Notes: a model not told the origin generated them from the letters alone. 64,000 nucleotides of DNA from Prochlorococcus sp. AG-402-K14 (GCA_003216815.1 QCIG01000001.1:1-64000); one strand, 5' to 3'. Counted from the first letter of the stretch, positions 32,676-41,762 are shown. A program made the numbers and translations.

Positions 32676-32883
32676 TTTCTGATGGGTCCTTTGCAGTGGA
32701 GACTGAATCTGAATTTAAGATATCAGAGCCAGGAATACCCTTTGCTACGGAACCAATTAGAGTTGTATGAGATTCAGGATCTTTCTTTAAAGTAGTAACT
32801 CCAAGATCATTTTTAGATATCAATATAAAAATAATTATCCCAACAAATGTCAAAATAATTCCTAAAGCCAATGATGAATCCAT
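32659..32883 (-). CDS. Single-TM protein
   Basis: From ATG 32883 the 74-residue protein has an N-terminal helix (LALGIILTFVGIIIFILI) and a polar Ser/Asp-rich tail. A TTG two codons upstream is also in frame. Its end overlaps the interrupted gene at 32445-32675, suggesting they were co-transcribed. Function unknown. Confidence 0.58.
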   Translation of the reverse strand: MDSSLALGIILTFVGIIIFILISKNDLGVTTLKKDPESHTTLIGSVAKGIPGSDILNSDSVSTAKDPSENAIHS

Positions 32884-33111
32884 AATCAAAATTTTTTATG
32901 TCATAACAAACTAATATAAAAATAAAAATCTATACCCTTAACGGAACGAAAATTTGTCGGGATTAATGCAACCATCGTTTATGAATTGACTATTTAAAAG
33001 TAAAAATAATCACAAAAACTATGGTTGTATAAAATGAACTTAAAATTAGTAAAAGTTAATAGCCGTTTATTTATACATTATTAGATAATCCATCAAGTTT
33101 GCATTTGATAC

Positions 33112-33441
33112 ATGTCAAAAAATAGTATGAATTCTAGTAACCCTGAAACAGCACAGCATCATTGGTTCCCATTCTTAAGATACAAAAAAGAATGTGAAGC
33201 TGCCGGTAAAGAAGTAAGTGTGAATGAATGGATGAGGGCTACAGGACAGCTTGATGCAAAAATTGCACATGAAGAATCAGTAGCATTAGCAGCAAAAATC
33301 GCTGCGGAAAAAGAAGCTGATGCAAAAAGAGCAATCGAGAAAGAAGCCTTAGAAAAAAAGGCTCAACTTAAAGCAGACGAAATGAAAACAAACAAAAATC
33401 TCGAAAGTAAAGTTAAATCAAATAAGACGAAGACTAAATAG
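33112..33441 (+). CDS. Lys/Ala/Glu-rich helical protein
   Basis: The 109-residue protein starts with HHWFPFLRYKKECEAAGKE and VNEWMRATGQLD, then a long charged helix with EKEA/AEK repeats and ends SNKTKTK. It may form a coiled coil. No family recognised. Confidence 0.62.
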   Translation: MSKNSMNSSNPETAQHHWFPFLRYKKECEAAGKEVSVNEWMRATGQLDAKIAHEESVALAAKIAAEKEADAKRAIEKEALEKKAQLKADEMKTNKNLESKVKSNKTKTK

Positions 33442-33547
33442 TTTAAAACGAAATAACAATTAATAAGAATTTAATAATACAACCTTTTAATAATTTCAGC
33501 TTTAAAGAATATTTAAGTAATAATTATAATAATCGATCTTTAATTAA

Positions 33548-33688
33548 ATGACTTTTGCGTTAGCAGCTTCAGAACTTGGCGTGAGTTCATCAACCATAAA
33601 TCTAGTACTACTAACATCTATAGTCGTTTTACTAGGATTACCAACTTTTTTCCTTTTCAAATCGGCGCAAGGTAAATCGGCATTTTAA
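33548..33688 (+). CDS. 46-residue single-TM protein
   Basis: From ATG 33548 the frame has a polar N-terminus (ALAASELGVSSSTIN), one helix (LVLLTSIVVLLGLPTFFLF) and a short basic tail (KSAQGKSAF). The size and plan recall the small subunits of photosystems, but I cannot match it to a named Psb, Psa or Pet subunit. Confidence 0.58.
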   Translation: MTFALAASELGVSSSTINLVLLTSIVVLLGLPTFFLFKSAQGKSAF

Positions 33689-33872
33689 AAAATCTATAAA
33701 ACAATTTAATTTTTACTTTATAAAGACATTTTTTTCTACAACCAAAGATGACTATAGAATTCCATTATCTGTAGTAGGTAAAAGGAGAGGACGAGGTTGA
33801 TAGACTTTGTATTTACATATCAAAGATTTACTACCTTTGGAAGCAAGTAGATAATATGTAAAAAAATATCTA

Positions 33873-34136
33873 ATGACTAACTCTCTCAACAAAGCTTTTA
33901 CAGGAGCAATAGCTCTGGCTCTGATAGTGATAGCTGTAGGTCGTATCCCCTTTTCCAGAGAAAAAGAGCTCTCAAATTTATGCAGAGAATACTACACAAT
34001 GTACCTCAATCAGAATGACTATTCACTAAAAGAAAAGAAAGCGAAGATCAGTCTTATCGCAAAGAAAACAGGTCTTAAAGGTGAGACAAATAATGTTGGT
34101 AATTTTTGTAATTCGTTCTATTTCAACCAAAGATAG
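33873..34136 (+). CDS. TM-anchored two-Cys protein
   Basis: The 87-residue protein has a helix (ALALIVIAVGRIPF region), then LSNLCREYYTMYLNQND, a Lys-rich helix and GNFCNSFYFNQ at the end. It belongs to the recurring anchor plus Cys-x(40)-Cys design. Function unknown. Confidence 0.6.
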   Translation: MTNSLNKAFTGAIALALIVIAVGRIPFSREKELSNLCREYYTMYLNQNDYSLKEKKAKISLIAKKTGLKGETNNVGNFCNSFYFNQR

Positions 34137-34272
34137 ATTTTAAATAAGAAAAAAGAAAAGTTTAACCCAAAAAATTTTGCTCAATTTCTAATAGGAACAA
34201 ATACATCCGTAATTTCATCGATAGACTTAATAGCAATAAAGCAGTTAAATAAGGATAATAACGAGGGCAACC

Positions 34273-34446
34273 ATGAAGAATGAAACTTCATCAAATCTTC
34301 TTGAAAAAATTGATGTAGCTAAAGATAGAATCAAGGAATTAGAAACAATGATTAATCATTGGGAAAGCACTGAAGTTGAAGACTTTTGGGATGCAAGATG
34401 TTCCATAAATCCATCATCTCCGTGTTGCCTCCTCTTTAATGATTGA
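34273..34446 (+). CDS. 57-residue protein ending NPSSPCCLLFND
   Basis: From ATG 34273 the frame has a charged helix (NLLEKIDVAKDRIKELETM) and WDARCSINPSSPCCLLFND. The end is shared with 15753-15914, defining a small C-terminal module with conserved Cys. Function unknown. Confidence 0.62.
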   Translation: MKNETSSNLLEKIDVAKDRIKELETMINHWESTEVEDFWDARCSINPSSPCCLLFND

Positions 34447-34662
34447 CCCTCACTAGATAAATCTCCAAGCCAACTCAAGCGAATCATCTCAGATCAAAAA
34501 CTTCTCTAATAGCCTTATTAGTAATTAAAAATAAATTCAAAGACCTTAAGAATCATTCAATGAGCCTAAAGGTATTTTTCTTTATCTGGTGAAATCTACA
34601 TTTTTAGACTCATGATTCAAAAAAAAATTTTATAGAGTTAAAAAAATAATTGTTGATAAAAA

Positions 34663-35223
34663 ATGCCGGAGCTTTCAAAAGTCGTCTCATCCAGTGACTT
34701 TGATAATTGGTTCTCATTGAACGACACTGTTATGGGAGGTTCAAGCAATGCAGTCTGTAGAGCTTCCTCAAAAGGACTCTCACTGGAAGGTGTTGTAGTT
34801 GAGGAAAAAGGGGGGTTTGTTAGTTGCAAATCTCCAATTTTTTCACCTCTTCTAAATTTGTCGAATTATCACGGTTTTGAATTAAAGATTGAAGGTAAAG
34901 GTCGAACTTTAAAATTTGGAGTGTCATGTAAATACGGAATTTTCGGTTTAAGAGAATTTTTTTTAGATAAGTCACCCGGTGGGCTCAGATGGGTAGCAGA
35001 AATAGAAACAAAAAGATTTGGGACAACAATTATCAAAGTTCCTTTCGAAAGCCTTGAACCAACAGTTCTTGCAAAAAAAATTTCTTTACCAATTAAATTT
35101 AAATCAGATTCTATAAGCCAATTTCAATTACTACATTCCAAATTCGGTAGACCAGGAGAACTTAATCCTGGCTTTAAGCCAGGTAAAATAAATTTTGTAT
35201 TGCAATCGATATGTGTTTATTAG
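34663..35223 (+). CDS. CIA30-family protein
   Basis: The 186-residue protein opens with DFDNWFSLNDTVMGGSSNA, the hallmark of the CIA30 (complex I intermediate-associated) family, and continues as a beta-sandwich with GFVSCKSPIFSP and FELKIEGKGRTLKFG. Cyanobacterial members may assist NDH-1 or thylakoid complex assembly or bind carbohydrate-like ligands; the role is not settled. Start ATG 34663. Confidence 0.85.
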   Translation: MPELSKVVSSSDFDNWFSLNDTVMGGSSNAVCRASSKGLSLEGVVVEEKGGFVSCKSPIFSPLLNLSNYHGFELKIEGKGRTLKFGVSCKYGIFGLREFFLDKSPGGLRWVAEIETKRFGTTIIKVPFESLEPTVLAKKISLPIKFKSDSISQFQLLHSKFGRPGELNPGFKPGKINFVLQSICVY

Positions 35224-35422
35224 CACCATTAGAAAGTAAAAATTTTTCGACTTTTCTTATTTCATAGGTAATTAAATTCCTAGAATAGAAAAAGTATTTC
35301 TAAAGGCATTGAACAGTAAAAGAACTTAAAGCTATGTAAAAAATTTTTTATTGTATATACTCTGATTAATCAAGAAAAGAGCTCTTTCAGTGGTGTTGTA
35401 TTAAATATATAACCTCAATAAT

Positions 35423-36949
35423 ATGAAAAACAAAGACTTACCACCGATATGTGGATTTGAAATTGCAATTAATAATTTAGTAAATAAGGAAAGAGATAGT
35501 AGACAATTCAAAGAAAAGTCTAGATTAGATAATATTAATTCAGGATTTGCATGTGCCCTCCATATGCATCAACCAACAATTCCAGCAGGAAAGAATGGAG
35601 AGCTCATTTCACATTTGCAATATATGTTTGAACACAATTCAGAAGGAGATAATCATAATGCCGAACCATTTGCTCAATGCTATAAACGTTTAGCTGAAAT
35701 CATTCCAGTCCTGATAGATGAAGGATATGATCCCAAAATAATGCTTGATTACTCCGGTAATCTTCTTTGGGGAATCGAACAAATGGGTCGTGAGGATATT
35801 CTCGCATCGTTAAAACTCCTAACGTGTGATCTTTCAGTCCAACCACACGTTGAATGGCTAGGAACCTTTTGGAGTCATGCTGTTGCCTCTTCAACTCCAC
35901 CTTCTGACTTTAAATTACAGATAACAGCCTGGCAGCATCACTTCTCGTCATTATTTGGAGAGGATGCATTGCGTCGAGTGAATGGATTCTCTCTTCCTGA
36001 GATGCATCTTCCAAATCAACCTGATGATCTTTTTCAATTAATCAAAGCTCTCAAAGAAAGTGGATATCGTTGGGTAATGGTTCAAGAACATAGCGTTCAA
36101 AATCTAGATGGCTCCAGTCTTAGAGACGAGCAGAAATATATTCCCAATATGCTCAAAGCACAAGGAAGTAATGGAGAGAGCATATCTATTCTTTCACTAA
36201 TAAAAACTCAAGGATCAGATACAAAACTTGTTGGACAAATGCAACCTTATTACGAGGCAAAAGGGCTAAACAAACAAAATTTAGGTCAACATATTATCCC
36301 AACGCTGGTTTCCCAAATTGCTGATGGAGAAAATGGTGGAGTAATGATGAACGAATTTCCTCAAGCTTTCATTCAGGCTCATAAAAGAATTGGTCCAAAA
36401 ACGAATAAAAGCACCACAATTGCTATGAATGGATCTGAATACCTCGACTTCCTGGAGACTTTAAATATAGATGAAGATAATTATCCATTGATACAAGCAG
36501 TCGATCAAGACAAAATATGGGAAAAAATCTCAGGGCCAATAACTCCTACTTCGGTTAAAAAAGCAATTAATGAATTAAAAGAGGAAGATCAATCCTTTTC
36601 TTTGAGTGGAGCCAGCTGGACTAACGACTTGAGTTGGGAAGATGGATATAAAAATGTTTTAGAACCAATTTCAAAACTTAGTTCATATTTTCACGAAACA
36701 TATGACCATTTAGTAGTAAAAAATCCATCGTTAACAAAAACCCATAGCTATCAAGAAGCACTCTTATACCTTTTGCTATTAGAAACTAGCTGCTTCCGTT
36801 ACTGGGGACAGGGGAAATGGACTGAATACGCTAAAACGATCTTCAAAAGAGGAGAGGAGAGCCTAAGAAATAGGGAGTCTACTTCTCAAGAATATGAATT
36901 TCGATTGTTAAAGGATAAGTCAAAGAAAGAGAGAACCACCGAAAGATAA
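35423..36949 (+). CDS. Glycoside hydrolase family 57 protein
   Basis: The 508-residue protein has the GH57 start CALHMHQPTIPAGKNGE (HMHQP), a middle with LDYSGNLLWGIEQMG and GFSLPEMHLP (a likely catalytic Glu region), and later TWDGYKNVL-like segments. GH57 enzymes act on alpha-glucans (amylase, branching enzyme, 4-alpha-glucanotransferase). Glycogen metabolism is the natural context in cyanobacteria. The exact activity is not decided. It lies 199 bases downstream of CIA30. Confidence 0.88.
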   Translation: MKNKDLPPICGFEIAINNLVNKERDSRQFKEKSRLDNINSGFACALHMHQPTIPAGKNGELISHLQYMFEHNSEGDNHNAEPFAQCYKRLAEIIPVLIDEGYDPKIMLDYSGNLLWGIEQMGREDILASLKLLTCDLSVQPHVEWLGTFWSHAVASSTPPSDFKLQITAWQHHFSSLFGEDALRRVNGFSLPEMHLPNQPDDLFQLIKALKESGYRWVMVQEHSVQNLDGSSLRDEQKYIPNMLKAQGSNGESISILSLIKTQGSDTKLVGQMQPYYEAKGLNKQNLGQHIIPTLVSQIADGENGGVMMNEFPQAFIQAHKRIGPKTNKSTTIAMNGSEYLDFLETLNIDEDNYPLIQAVDQDKIWEKISGPITPTSVKKAINELKEEDQSFSLSGASWTNDLSWEDGYKNVLEPISKLSSYFHETYDHLVVKNPSLTKTHSYQEALLYLLLLETSCFRYWGQGKWTEYAKTIFKRGEESLRNRESTSQEYEFRLLKDKSKKERTTER

Positions 36950-36987
36950 TTTTTTGCGTTATGTTCACCGACCAAAGCTTTAAAAAA

Positions 36988-37179
36988 ATGACTAGCACAA
37001 GTTTTGACAAAAATGGACTGGATAAAGCTGGGATCCATTGGATGCAATATCTATCTATGACATCAATGTCATTGCTTATTTTTCTTATTGCTTTAGATAA
37101 AGCAGTACCAAGCTTTCATCATTTTATACTACTTTCAATGGCAAAGGCAGGAATCATTTGTAATGGAATAGCTGGATAA
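36988..37179 (+). CDS. Small single-TM protein
   Basis: I choose ATG 36988 (MTSTSFDKNGL), giving 63 residues; the open frame begins nine codons earlier at 36961. It has one helix (YLSMTSMSLLIFLIALD) and ends CNGIAG. It starts close after the GH57 gene. Function unknown. Confidence 0.52.
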   Translation: MTSTSFDKNGLDKAGIHWMQYLSMTSMSLLIFLIALDKAVPSFHHFILLSMAKAGIICNGIAG

Positions 37180-37273
37180 CGCACATTCACACAATTCCCT
37201 AATTAAAAAGAAATTGAATTACATTAAAGAAATATTGAAAATAAAATCCAAACAAATAATAAATATTTTTGAT

Positions 37274-37408
37274 ATGAAAGACAAGATTAATCCTGACAAC
37301 GATGGCTATGATCCTTCAGAAGAATACTTCAGAGATAAAGATGATTGTAGAGAAAAAGAAACTGATGAATATTTCCCAAGAGAAACTTCAAAACCACCTC
37401 ATTATTAA
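37274..37408 (+). CDS. 44-residue acidic protein
   Basis: From ATG 37274 the frame reads MKDKINPDNDGYDPSEEYF and ends SKPPHY, a polar, charged and probably disordered peptide. The longer frame to 37214 (TTG) has a different character. Function unknown. Confidence 0.45.
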   Translation: MKDKINPDNDGYDPSEEYFRDKDDCREKETDEYFPRETSKPPHY

Positions 37409-37456
37409 ATGAACTAAATAAAAACTACAATATTATAAAAATGTGCGAAATAATTA

Positions 37457-37702
37457 TTATCTATGCGAAATAAAAGTACCTTCTGGATAAAGCCTTGAAA
37501 TTGCATTGAATCGTTTTGAGATTTGTCGTTGTTTATCAATGTTGACTTTATGGTTAAGAACTAAAACATTATGAACCATCCAAAGAAAAAAACCGATGAG
37601 CCAATACCAAGAGATAGGATGAGACAAAATTTCTAATTTATATCTAAATTCAAGATGACAGCTATCAAAATATTTTTCATAAGTATTTAAACCTTTTGTC
37701 AT
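37457..37702 (-). CDS. Single-TM protein
   Basis: The 81-residue protein has a Cys (DSCHLEF), a hydrophobic helix (WYWLIGFFLWMVHNVLVL) and a basic C-terminal part (RFNAISRLYPEGTF). Function unknown. Confidence 0.55.
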   Translation of the reverse strand: MTKGLNTYEKYFDSCHLEFRYKLEILSHPISWYWLIGFFLWMVHNVLVLNHKVNIDKQRQISKRFNAISRLYPEGTFISHR

Positions 37703-37762
37703 AAGCCCAACATCAAAAACATGAGCTCAAAATCGTAAATCAAATGTCGTGTTTCCAAAAAC

Positions 37763-37921
37763 CTAAAAGTAAGAACTTTTCAAATGCCTTTCCATACAAA
37801 TAGTTTGACAGTCATTCTCATCTGCACTACTAGAAACTGAACAATAAGTTACGCACTCTAAATAATCATCAATAGGATCTGCTTGAGGTTTGTTTAGGAT
37901 CCTAGAGTCAGTTTTATTCAT
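37763..37921 (-). CDS. 52-residue protein with paired CX3C motifs
   Basis: From ATG 37921 the frame contains LECVTYCSVSSSADENDCQT and ICMERHL, that is C-x3-C, ten residues, C-x3-C. This is the helical-hairpin disulfide pattern seen in CHCH-type peptides. Cytoplasmic or exported status cannot be told; no signal peptide is present. Function unknown. Confidence 0.55.
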   Translation of the reverse strand: MNKTDSRILNKPQADPIDDYLECVTYCSVSSSADENDCQTICMERHLKSSYF

Positions 37922-38024
37922 AAGAAATCTAAATTATAATGATAATCTATCCATTTTTCTGTTTTTTTTCTATCGGTATTACTTACTAACTTATAAACAT
38001 AATTATGATTTGAATAATTATTTT

Positions 38025-38204
38025 TTACTTCCTCCATTTAATTCTAATTCCAACTCTTTTTCTTATAGCTTTTATTGGAATCATATCTTTCATCTGATCG
38101 TCAATTTGCTTATTAATCAAAGAGCTAAGTAAGAGAAAAAGTAAAAATAGGCTCAAAAGAGATAGTACAAAAAACCCAAATACAAATAATGAATAGTAAT
38201 CCAT
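38025..38204 (-). CDS. Single-TM protein with basic tail
   Basis: I choose ATG 38204, giving 59 residues with a very hydrophobic N-terminal helix (LFVFGFFVLSLLSLFLLFL) and a basic end (AIRKRVGIRIKWRK). The stop of the upstream gene (38206-38208) leaves a one-base gap, so the two are coupled. Function unknown. Confidence 0.58.
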   Translation of the reverse strand: MDYYSLFVFGFFVLSLLSLFLLFLLLSSLINKQIDDQMKDMIPIKAIRKRVGIRIKWRK

Positions 38205-38205
38205 T

Positions 38206-38469
38206 TTAAGATTCTCTATAAATTGCCCACTCATCACCTTCTGCTTTAACCTCAGATAATAAGGCAACAGCAATATTAGATCCATCGAAACGTTTTACGA
38301 CTATCTCTTTACCTCCCATGTATGGATCATTGAACTCAGATTTAGATCGATCAGCTTCTCGCTCTTCAAATGGAGTTAACACTTCAAGAATTTTGATCCA
38401 AATCTCGTCATCAGTAGCAAAAGGTGGAACAGAAAATTTACTTGGACTATTTTCATTTTTATTGTCCAT
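38206..38469 (-). CDS. Small soluble protein
   Basis: The 87-residue protein contains DDEIWIKILEVLTPFEER and a beta-like end NIAVALLSEVKAEGDEWAIY. It is the first gene of a pair with 38025-38204. No family recognised. Confidence 0.6.
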   Translation of the reverse strand: MDNKNENSPSKFSVPPFATDDEIWIKILEVLTPFEEREADRSKSEFNDPYMGGKEIVVKRFDGSNIAVALLSEVKAEGDEWAIYRES

Positions 38470-38514
38470 ATGATTTCATAAATTTTTGACAAAAATGCGA
38501 ATACAATTGATTAT

Positions 38515-38718
38515 CTAATTCCCAGCTTTTATCTCTTTAACTTCATTAACTAATCGTTTTTGTCGTTCAGGAGTAATAAAACCTAGTGATCCACACTCAT
38601 TAATATCTTGAATTGGATCTGTTAATCCATCATGTTTTTCAAGCCATCCCTCAGTACAGCCTTTACAAGCCAGTTCATTTAAATCTTTAGCCAAGGACTT
38701 AGCTTTTAAGCTATCCAT
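38515..38718 (-). CDS. Small protein with CKGC motif
   Basis: Started at ATG 38718 (MDSLKAKSLAK), the 67-residue protein has LACKGCTEGWLEKHDGL and INECGSLGFITPERQKRL. The frame is open seven codons further. Three Cys suggest metal or redox binding. Function unknown. Confidence 0.55.
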   Translation of the reverse strand: MDSLKAKSLAKDLNELACKGCTEGWLEKHDGLTDPIQDINECGSLGFITPERQKRLVNEVKEIKAGN

Positions 38719-38885
38719 TAATAAAAAGACATTTGACACTTATTTCTAGCTACTTTCAGTCATACAGAAAGTAAAGAGAAAATAAAAATTAATTCAACTT
38801 AATTATGATAATCATAAATTTTTTATAGAAAGTTTCTAAATAAAGAAATCAAAGAAGATAAGCATTTAAAAAGTTCAAACGAAGG

Positions 38886-39074
38886 TCATGCAGCGTCTTT
38901 TCTGAATTCTCTATAAAAAGATATATCTATAGGTCTATTAACGTCGGATTGAAAGTCAACGATATCTTGATATATCTCATTAGGTAAAGGTTCCATTTCG
39001 CATCTTGAATAACATTTGGTAGTGTCCATCTTTTTTGTTGAAAACCTGTTGCTCAGGCGCTCAAAGATTGACAT
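38886..39074 (-). CDS. Small soluble protein with CX3C
   Basis: The reliable part begins about ATG 39074 (MSIFERLSNRFSTKK) and includes TTKCYSRCEMEPLPNEIYQD, then FQSDVNRPIDISFY. The frame is open to 39131. Function unknown. Confidence 0.5.
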   Translation of the reverse strand: MSIFERLSNRFSTKKMDTTKCYSRCEMEPLPNEIYQDIVDFQSDVNRPIDISFYREFRKDAA

Positions 39075-39251
39075 GGTCAGAATGCAACATGAGTCAGTTA
39101 TATCGTCGGAGCAATTAGATGCAATACGCAAGAACCACTATCCTCGTTAAGTAATTGATTAAGTAGTTATTACTAATATTGATTTTTTGTAGTAGTTGCA
39201 ACTTCATATAATTTTATAAAAGTTGAAAATTTAAGCATCAGCTTTATAAAA

Positions 39252-39422
39252 ATGACATATTCTTCAAATGAGATGAATCCTTACATAAAAAAAATTCAGA
39301 AAAAGTTTGACGAAGCTCAATCATTTTTAGTAAAAAATGGTTTTAACAAAGCCACAAAATGCCTTTTACAAGATATAGAAGATGCTAATGGCATAAATAA
39401 AAAATATATACATAACAGTTAA
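39252..39422 (+). CDS. 56-residue helical protein
   Basis: From ATG 39252 the frame has IKKIQKKFDEAQSFLVKNGF and KCLLQDIEDANG. The end overlaps the convergent gene 39419-39571 by four bases. Function unknown. Confidence 0.5.
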   Translation: MTYSSNEMNPYIKKIQKKFDEAQSFLVKNGFNKATKCLLQDIEDANGINKKYIHNS

Positions 39423-39571
39423 TTAGTAATCGAATCTCGAATAAAAGGAATGGGATGCTTTTTACCATCTGGGCTAACATATATATTCTCTTTCCCAAAT
39501 TCTGTATTTATAAATTTTTCCAAATGAGTTCCCTCAGGAAGAAGATGAAGATATTTCTGTGCTCTGTTCAT
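39419..39571 (-). CDS. LPxGS/PDG-family small protein
   Basis: From ATG 39571 the 50-residue frame reads MNRAQKYLHLLPEGTHLEK, then ENIYVSPDGKKHPIPF. It matches 55472-55648 (MTRAQ, LPKGST, YVTPDGEK) and, more distantly, 40850 and 44914 (LP-x-GS, ERVY-x-TPKG). The family shares a beta-hairpin-like LPxG ... YVTPDGxK module. Function unknown. Confidence 0.58.
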   Translation of the reverse strand: MNRAQKYLHLLPEGTHLEKFINTEFGKENIYVSPDGKKHPIPFIRDSITN

Positions 39572-39642
39572 TTTAATAATACAACTACTCAAAAATAACC
39601 AGAGTTACTCCCAAGCACAATAGATTGAATATTTTTCATAGG

Positions 39643-39984
39643 TTATCGGAACCATTTATTTAATTTTTCAAATTCAGTTAATAATCTTCCCACTCTCTTT
39701 CCATTAACTCCTAGATCGCTGCCACCATACCTTGATGCCGATTTAATTTGAATCTGATTACCGATTTTTAAGATTTCAAAGTCATCTGGAAATCTAAAAA
39801 TTAAACTTCTACAAACCCCTTTCCAATAACAATCATTATATTCTAAAACTTTAGTTCTAGGAATTTTTTGAGCAATCGAGACAAGTTGGTCAAAAACATT
39901 GTCAACATTTTCAAATTCCCTCTGAAAAAAAACGCAGTTAAGAGGATTAAGACAGGGAGAGAGGCCCGATTCAGGAGATAGCAT
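39643..39984 (-). CDS. DUF1499 protein
   Basis: The 113-residue protein starts near GLSPCLNPLNCVFF and ends with IQIKSASRYGGSDLGVNGKR-x-x-x-L, the DUF1499 pattern (N-terminal L-x-PC-x-x-x-NCV and C-terminal SxSRxGxSDxGxNxxR). The family is widespread in plastids and cyanobacteria, of unknown role. A secreted relative is at 51911-52324. Confidence 0.82.
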   Translation of the reverse strand: MLSPESGLSPCLNPLNCVFFQREFENVDNVFDQLVSIAQKIPRTKVLEYNDCYWKGVCRSLIFRFPDDFEILKIGNQIQIKSASRYGGSDLGVNGKRVGRLLTEFEKLNKWFR

Positions 39985-40152
39985 ATGTACTTGGAGACCT
40001 CATATTGACCATGACAAAAGTTTACCCTCCACAGGTATCTAATTCTTATTGATTTGTATACACAGCAATGTCTTGTTGTCCCTACCACCTAATTCACGTA
40101 CAAAATTTTTTTTCACTTAACATTGTTATCAAATATTTTATGTTCCTTAGAA

Positions 40153-40248
40153 ATGAAAAGATTAGACAAAAAAGGGATGGTCTTAATCGTATTTAGTGTC
40201 GCATCAACACTTCCTTATCAATATCATTATCTCTTATCTATGAGTTAA
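40153..40248 (+). CDS. 31-residue membrane microprotein
   Basis: From ATG 40153: a basic start (MKRLDKKGM), one short hydrophobic segment and a Tyr/His-rich end. It is convergent with the nitroreductase gene. Low certainty. Confidence 0.35.
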   Translation: MKRLDKKGMVLIVFSVASTLPYQYHYLLSMS

Positions 40249-40254
40249 ATCACA

Positions 40255-40806
40255 TTAATCCCTCTCTCTATATATAGTCTTCAAAAAAGGTCTTGTTATT
40301 AGGGGTGGTTGGGTTCCATATCCAATCCAAATAAATCCGATAATTTCCTCTTCACTTGGATCTATATCAGCAATTTGATAGGTATCTGGATGAGTTGTTA
40401 TTTTGCCAGTCGACCACTTGGAGCCAACGCCATCCGCCACAAGCGAAAGTGACAAGTTTTGAATTGCACAAGCACAGGCAGCATAATCTTCTAGTTTTTG
40501 AACTTTATTATCTGTACATAGCTGAGTTGCAACAATTAAATGAGAAGGATTTAAAACTTTATCCCTAATCTTTTTATAATTACATTCTTCTGTTGATTTG
40601 TTACCGAATTTCAATGATAACTGTAGTTGATAAAGAAGTTCGCGTTTTTTCATACCAAGACTGGTAAAACGCCATGGAAAAGTTCTTCTGTGGCTTGGTG
40701 CTTGATTAGCTGCAACTATAGATCTTTCAATTATTTCTTTAGGAACTTTTCTTTTAGAAAATATATGAATCGTTCGTCTTTGTTTAATTGCTTCAGCAAT
40801 TTCCAT
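40255..40806 (-). CDS. Nitroreductase-like FMN protein
   Basis: The 183-residue protein begins with the nitroreductase N-terminal motif AEAIKQRRTIHIFSKRKVP and NQAPSHRRTFPWRF, and ends with the family's IGFIWIGYGTQPP. Such proteins use FMN and NAD(P)H to reduce quinones or nitro compounds. It is on the short side. The partner gene is unclear. Confidence 0.82.
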   Translation of the reverse strand: MEIAEAIKQRRTIHIFSKRKVPKEIIERSIVAANQAPSHRRTFPWRFTSLGMKKRELLYQLQLSLKFGNKSTEECNYKKIRDKVLNPSHLIVATQLCTDNKVQKLEDYAACACAIQNLSLSLVADGVGSKWSTGKITTHPDTYQIADIDPSEEEIIGFIWIGYGTQPPLITRPFLKTIYRERD

Positions 40807-40849
40807 ATTTTTCTTGAAATTAAAAACTTATTTAATAATAAAAGTAATT

Positions 40850-41119
40850 TTAAGCTGCTATATCAAAAAGTCTATTAGATGATTTTGAAAATAATGAAAC
40901 AACTTTCCCCTTGGGTGTCTGATAAACTCGTTCAATAATTTCACCATCATTAATAATTACCTTCGTATTTAATGAGCCAAGGGGTAAGTTAGCAGCACTG
41001 AATTTTAAAATATGCTCTAGCTCTGGATACTGATCATTAGGCTTAAGAACTTCTTTCAATTCAGGATGTTGATCCAAAAGTGAGTCGTCAAAGGTTTTAA
41101 ACTTTTTAGTTTGAACCAT
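40850..41119 (-). CDS. LPxGS/PDG-family small protein
   Basis: I use ATG 41119 (MVQTKKFKTFDDSL), giving 89 residues. It has two HPELKE/YPELEH-like segments, then LPLGSLNTKVIINDGEIIER and VYQTPKGKVVSLFS. 44914-45129 shares this core with 'LPSGSMNTKVIITEGEI' and 'TPKGEIISLF'. Function unknown. Confidence 0.62.
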   Translation of the reverse strand: MVQTKKFKTFDDSLLDQHPELKEVLKPNDQYPELEHILKFSAANLPLGSLNTKVIINDGEIIERVYQTPKGKVVSLFSKSSNRLFDIAA

Positions 41120-41295
41120 TACTAAAATTGATGTTATGTCTGACTTGTAACCCAATATCTTTGTGTCGTAAAGAGTATTTAAACCAAAATAAATTAAAAA
41201 TTAATTCCTAGATATCAATCATAGGGTCGAAAAACTCATAGAGAAAAATTTGAAAAAAGCATTTACTTAACCTTTCTATCAGAAGAAATTAATAG

Positions 41296-41472
41296 TTAGT
41301 TTCTACTAGCATCAATAACTCGCTTTGCATGATGAGAAGTAGACGTTGCATCAGTACTTCTGTCATTTAATACTGACTGTGTAAAAACAGTAATGGCAGC
41401 AATACTAGGTGTAATAGGTAAAAACATGAACAAAGCCAACAAAGTACTGTTAGGTTTAAATAATCTTTGCAT
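41296..41472 (-). CDS. 58-residue membrane-anchored protein
   Basis: From ATG 41472: MQRLFKPNSTLLALFMFLP with one hydrophobic stretch (possibly a signal peptide ending SIAA), then a polar tail (TDATSTSHHAKRVIDAS). Function unknown. Confidence 0.52.
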   Translation of the reverse strand: MQRLFKPNSTLLALFMFLPITPSIAAITVFTQSVLNDRSTDATSTSHHAKRVIDASRN

Positions 41473-41549
41473 TCATTTGTAAAATTCAAGTAATATTCTC
41501 AACGACTAATAAGTGAGCTGTGTGTTCGGATTCCCTTTAATAATAGCTT

Positions 41550-41762
41550 TTAGTTTGACCTGTAATACCATCTAAACACCTTTGGCCTTTTCCATAGCAT
41601 TGAATAAATAGCTTCAAGTGCCTTTTGAGTTTTAGGAAGCTTGCAACTAGGCCATGACTGTTGAGTAATCATGCTGATTATTTCGGAGTCATTATTATTT
41701 CTACATCGTATACAACCCATAAAACCAGAGTAATAGGACTCAGGCAAAAATACATAGAACAA
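41550..41762 (-). CDS. Small protein with CIRC motif
   Basis: The 70-residue protein reads GFMGCIRCRNNNDSEIISMI then SWPSCKLPKTQKALEAI, with three Cys in a possible metal site. No family recognised. Confidence 0.48.
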   Translation of the reverse strand: MFYVFLPESYYSGFMGCIRCRNNNDSEIISMITQQSWPSCKLPKTQKALEAIYSMLWKRPKVFRWYYRSN

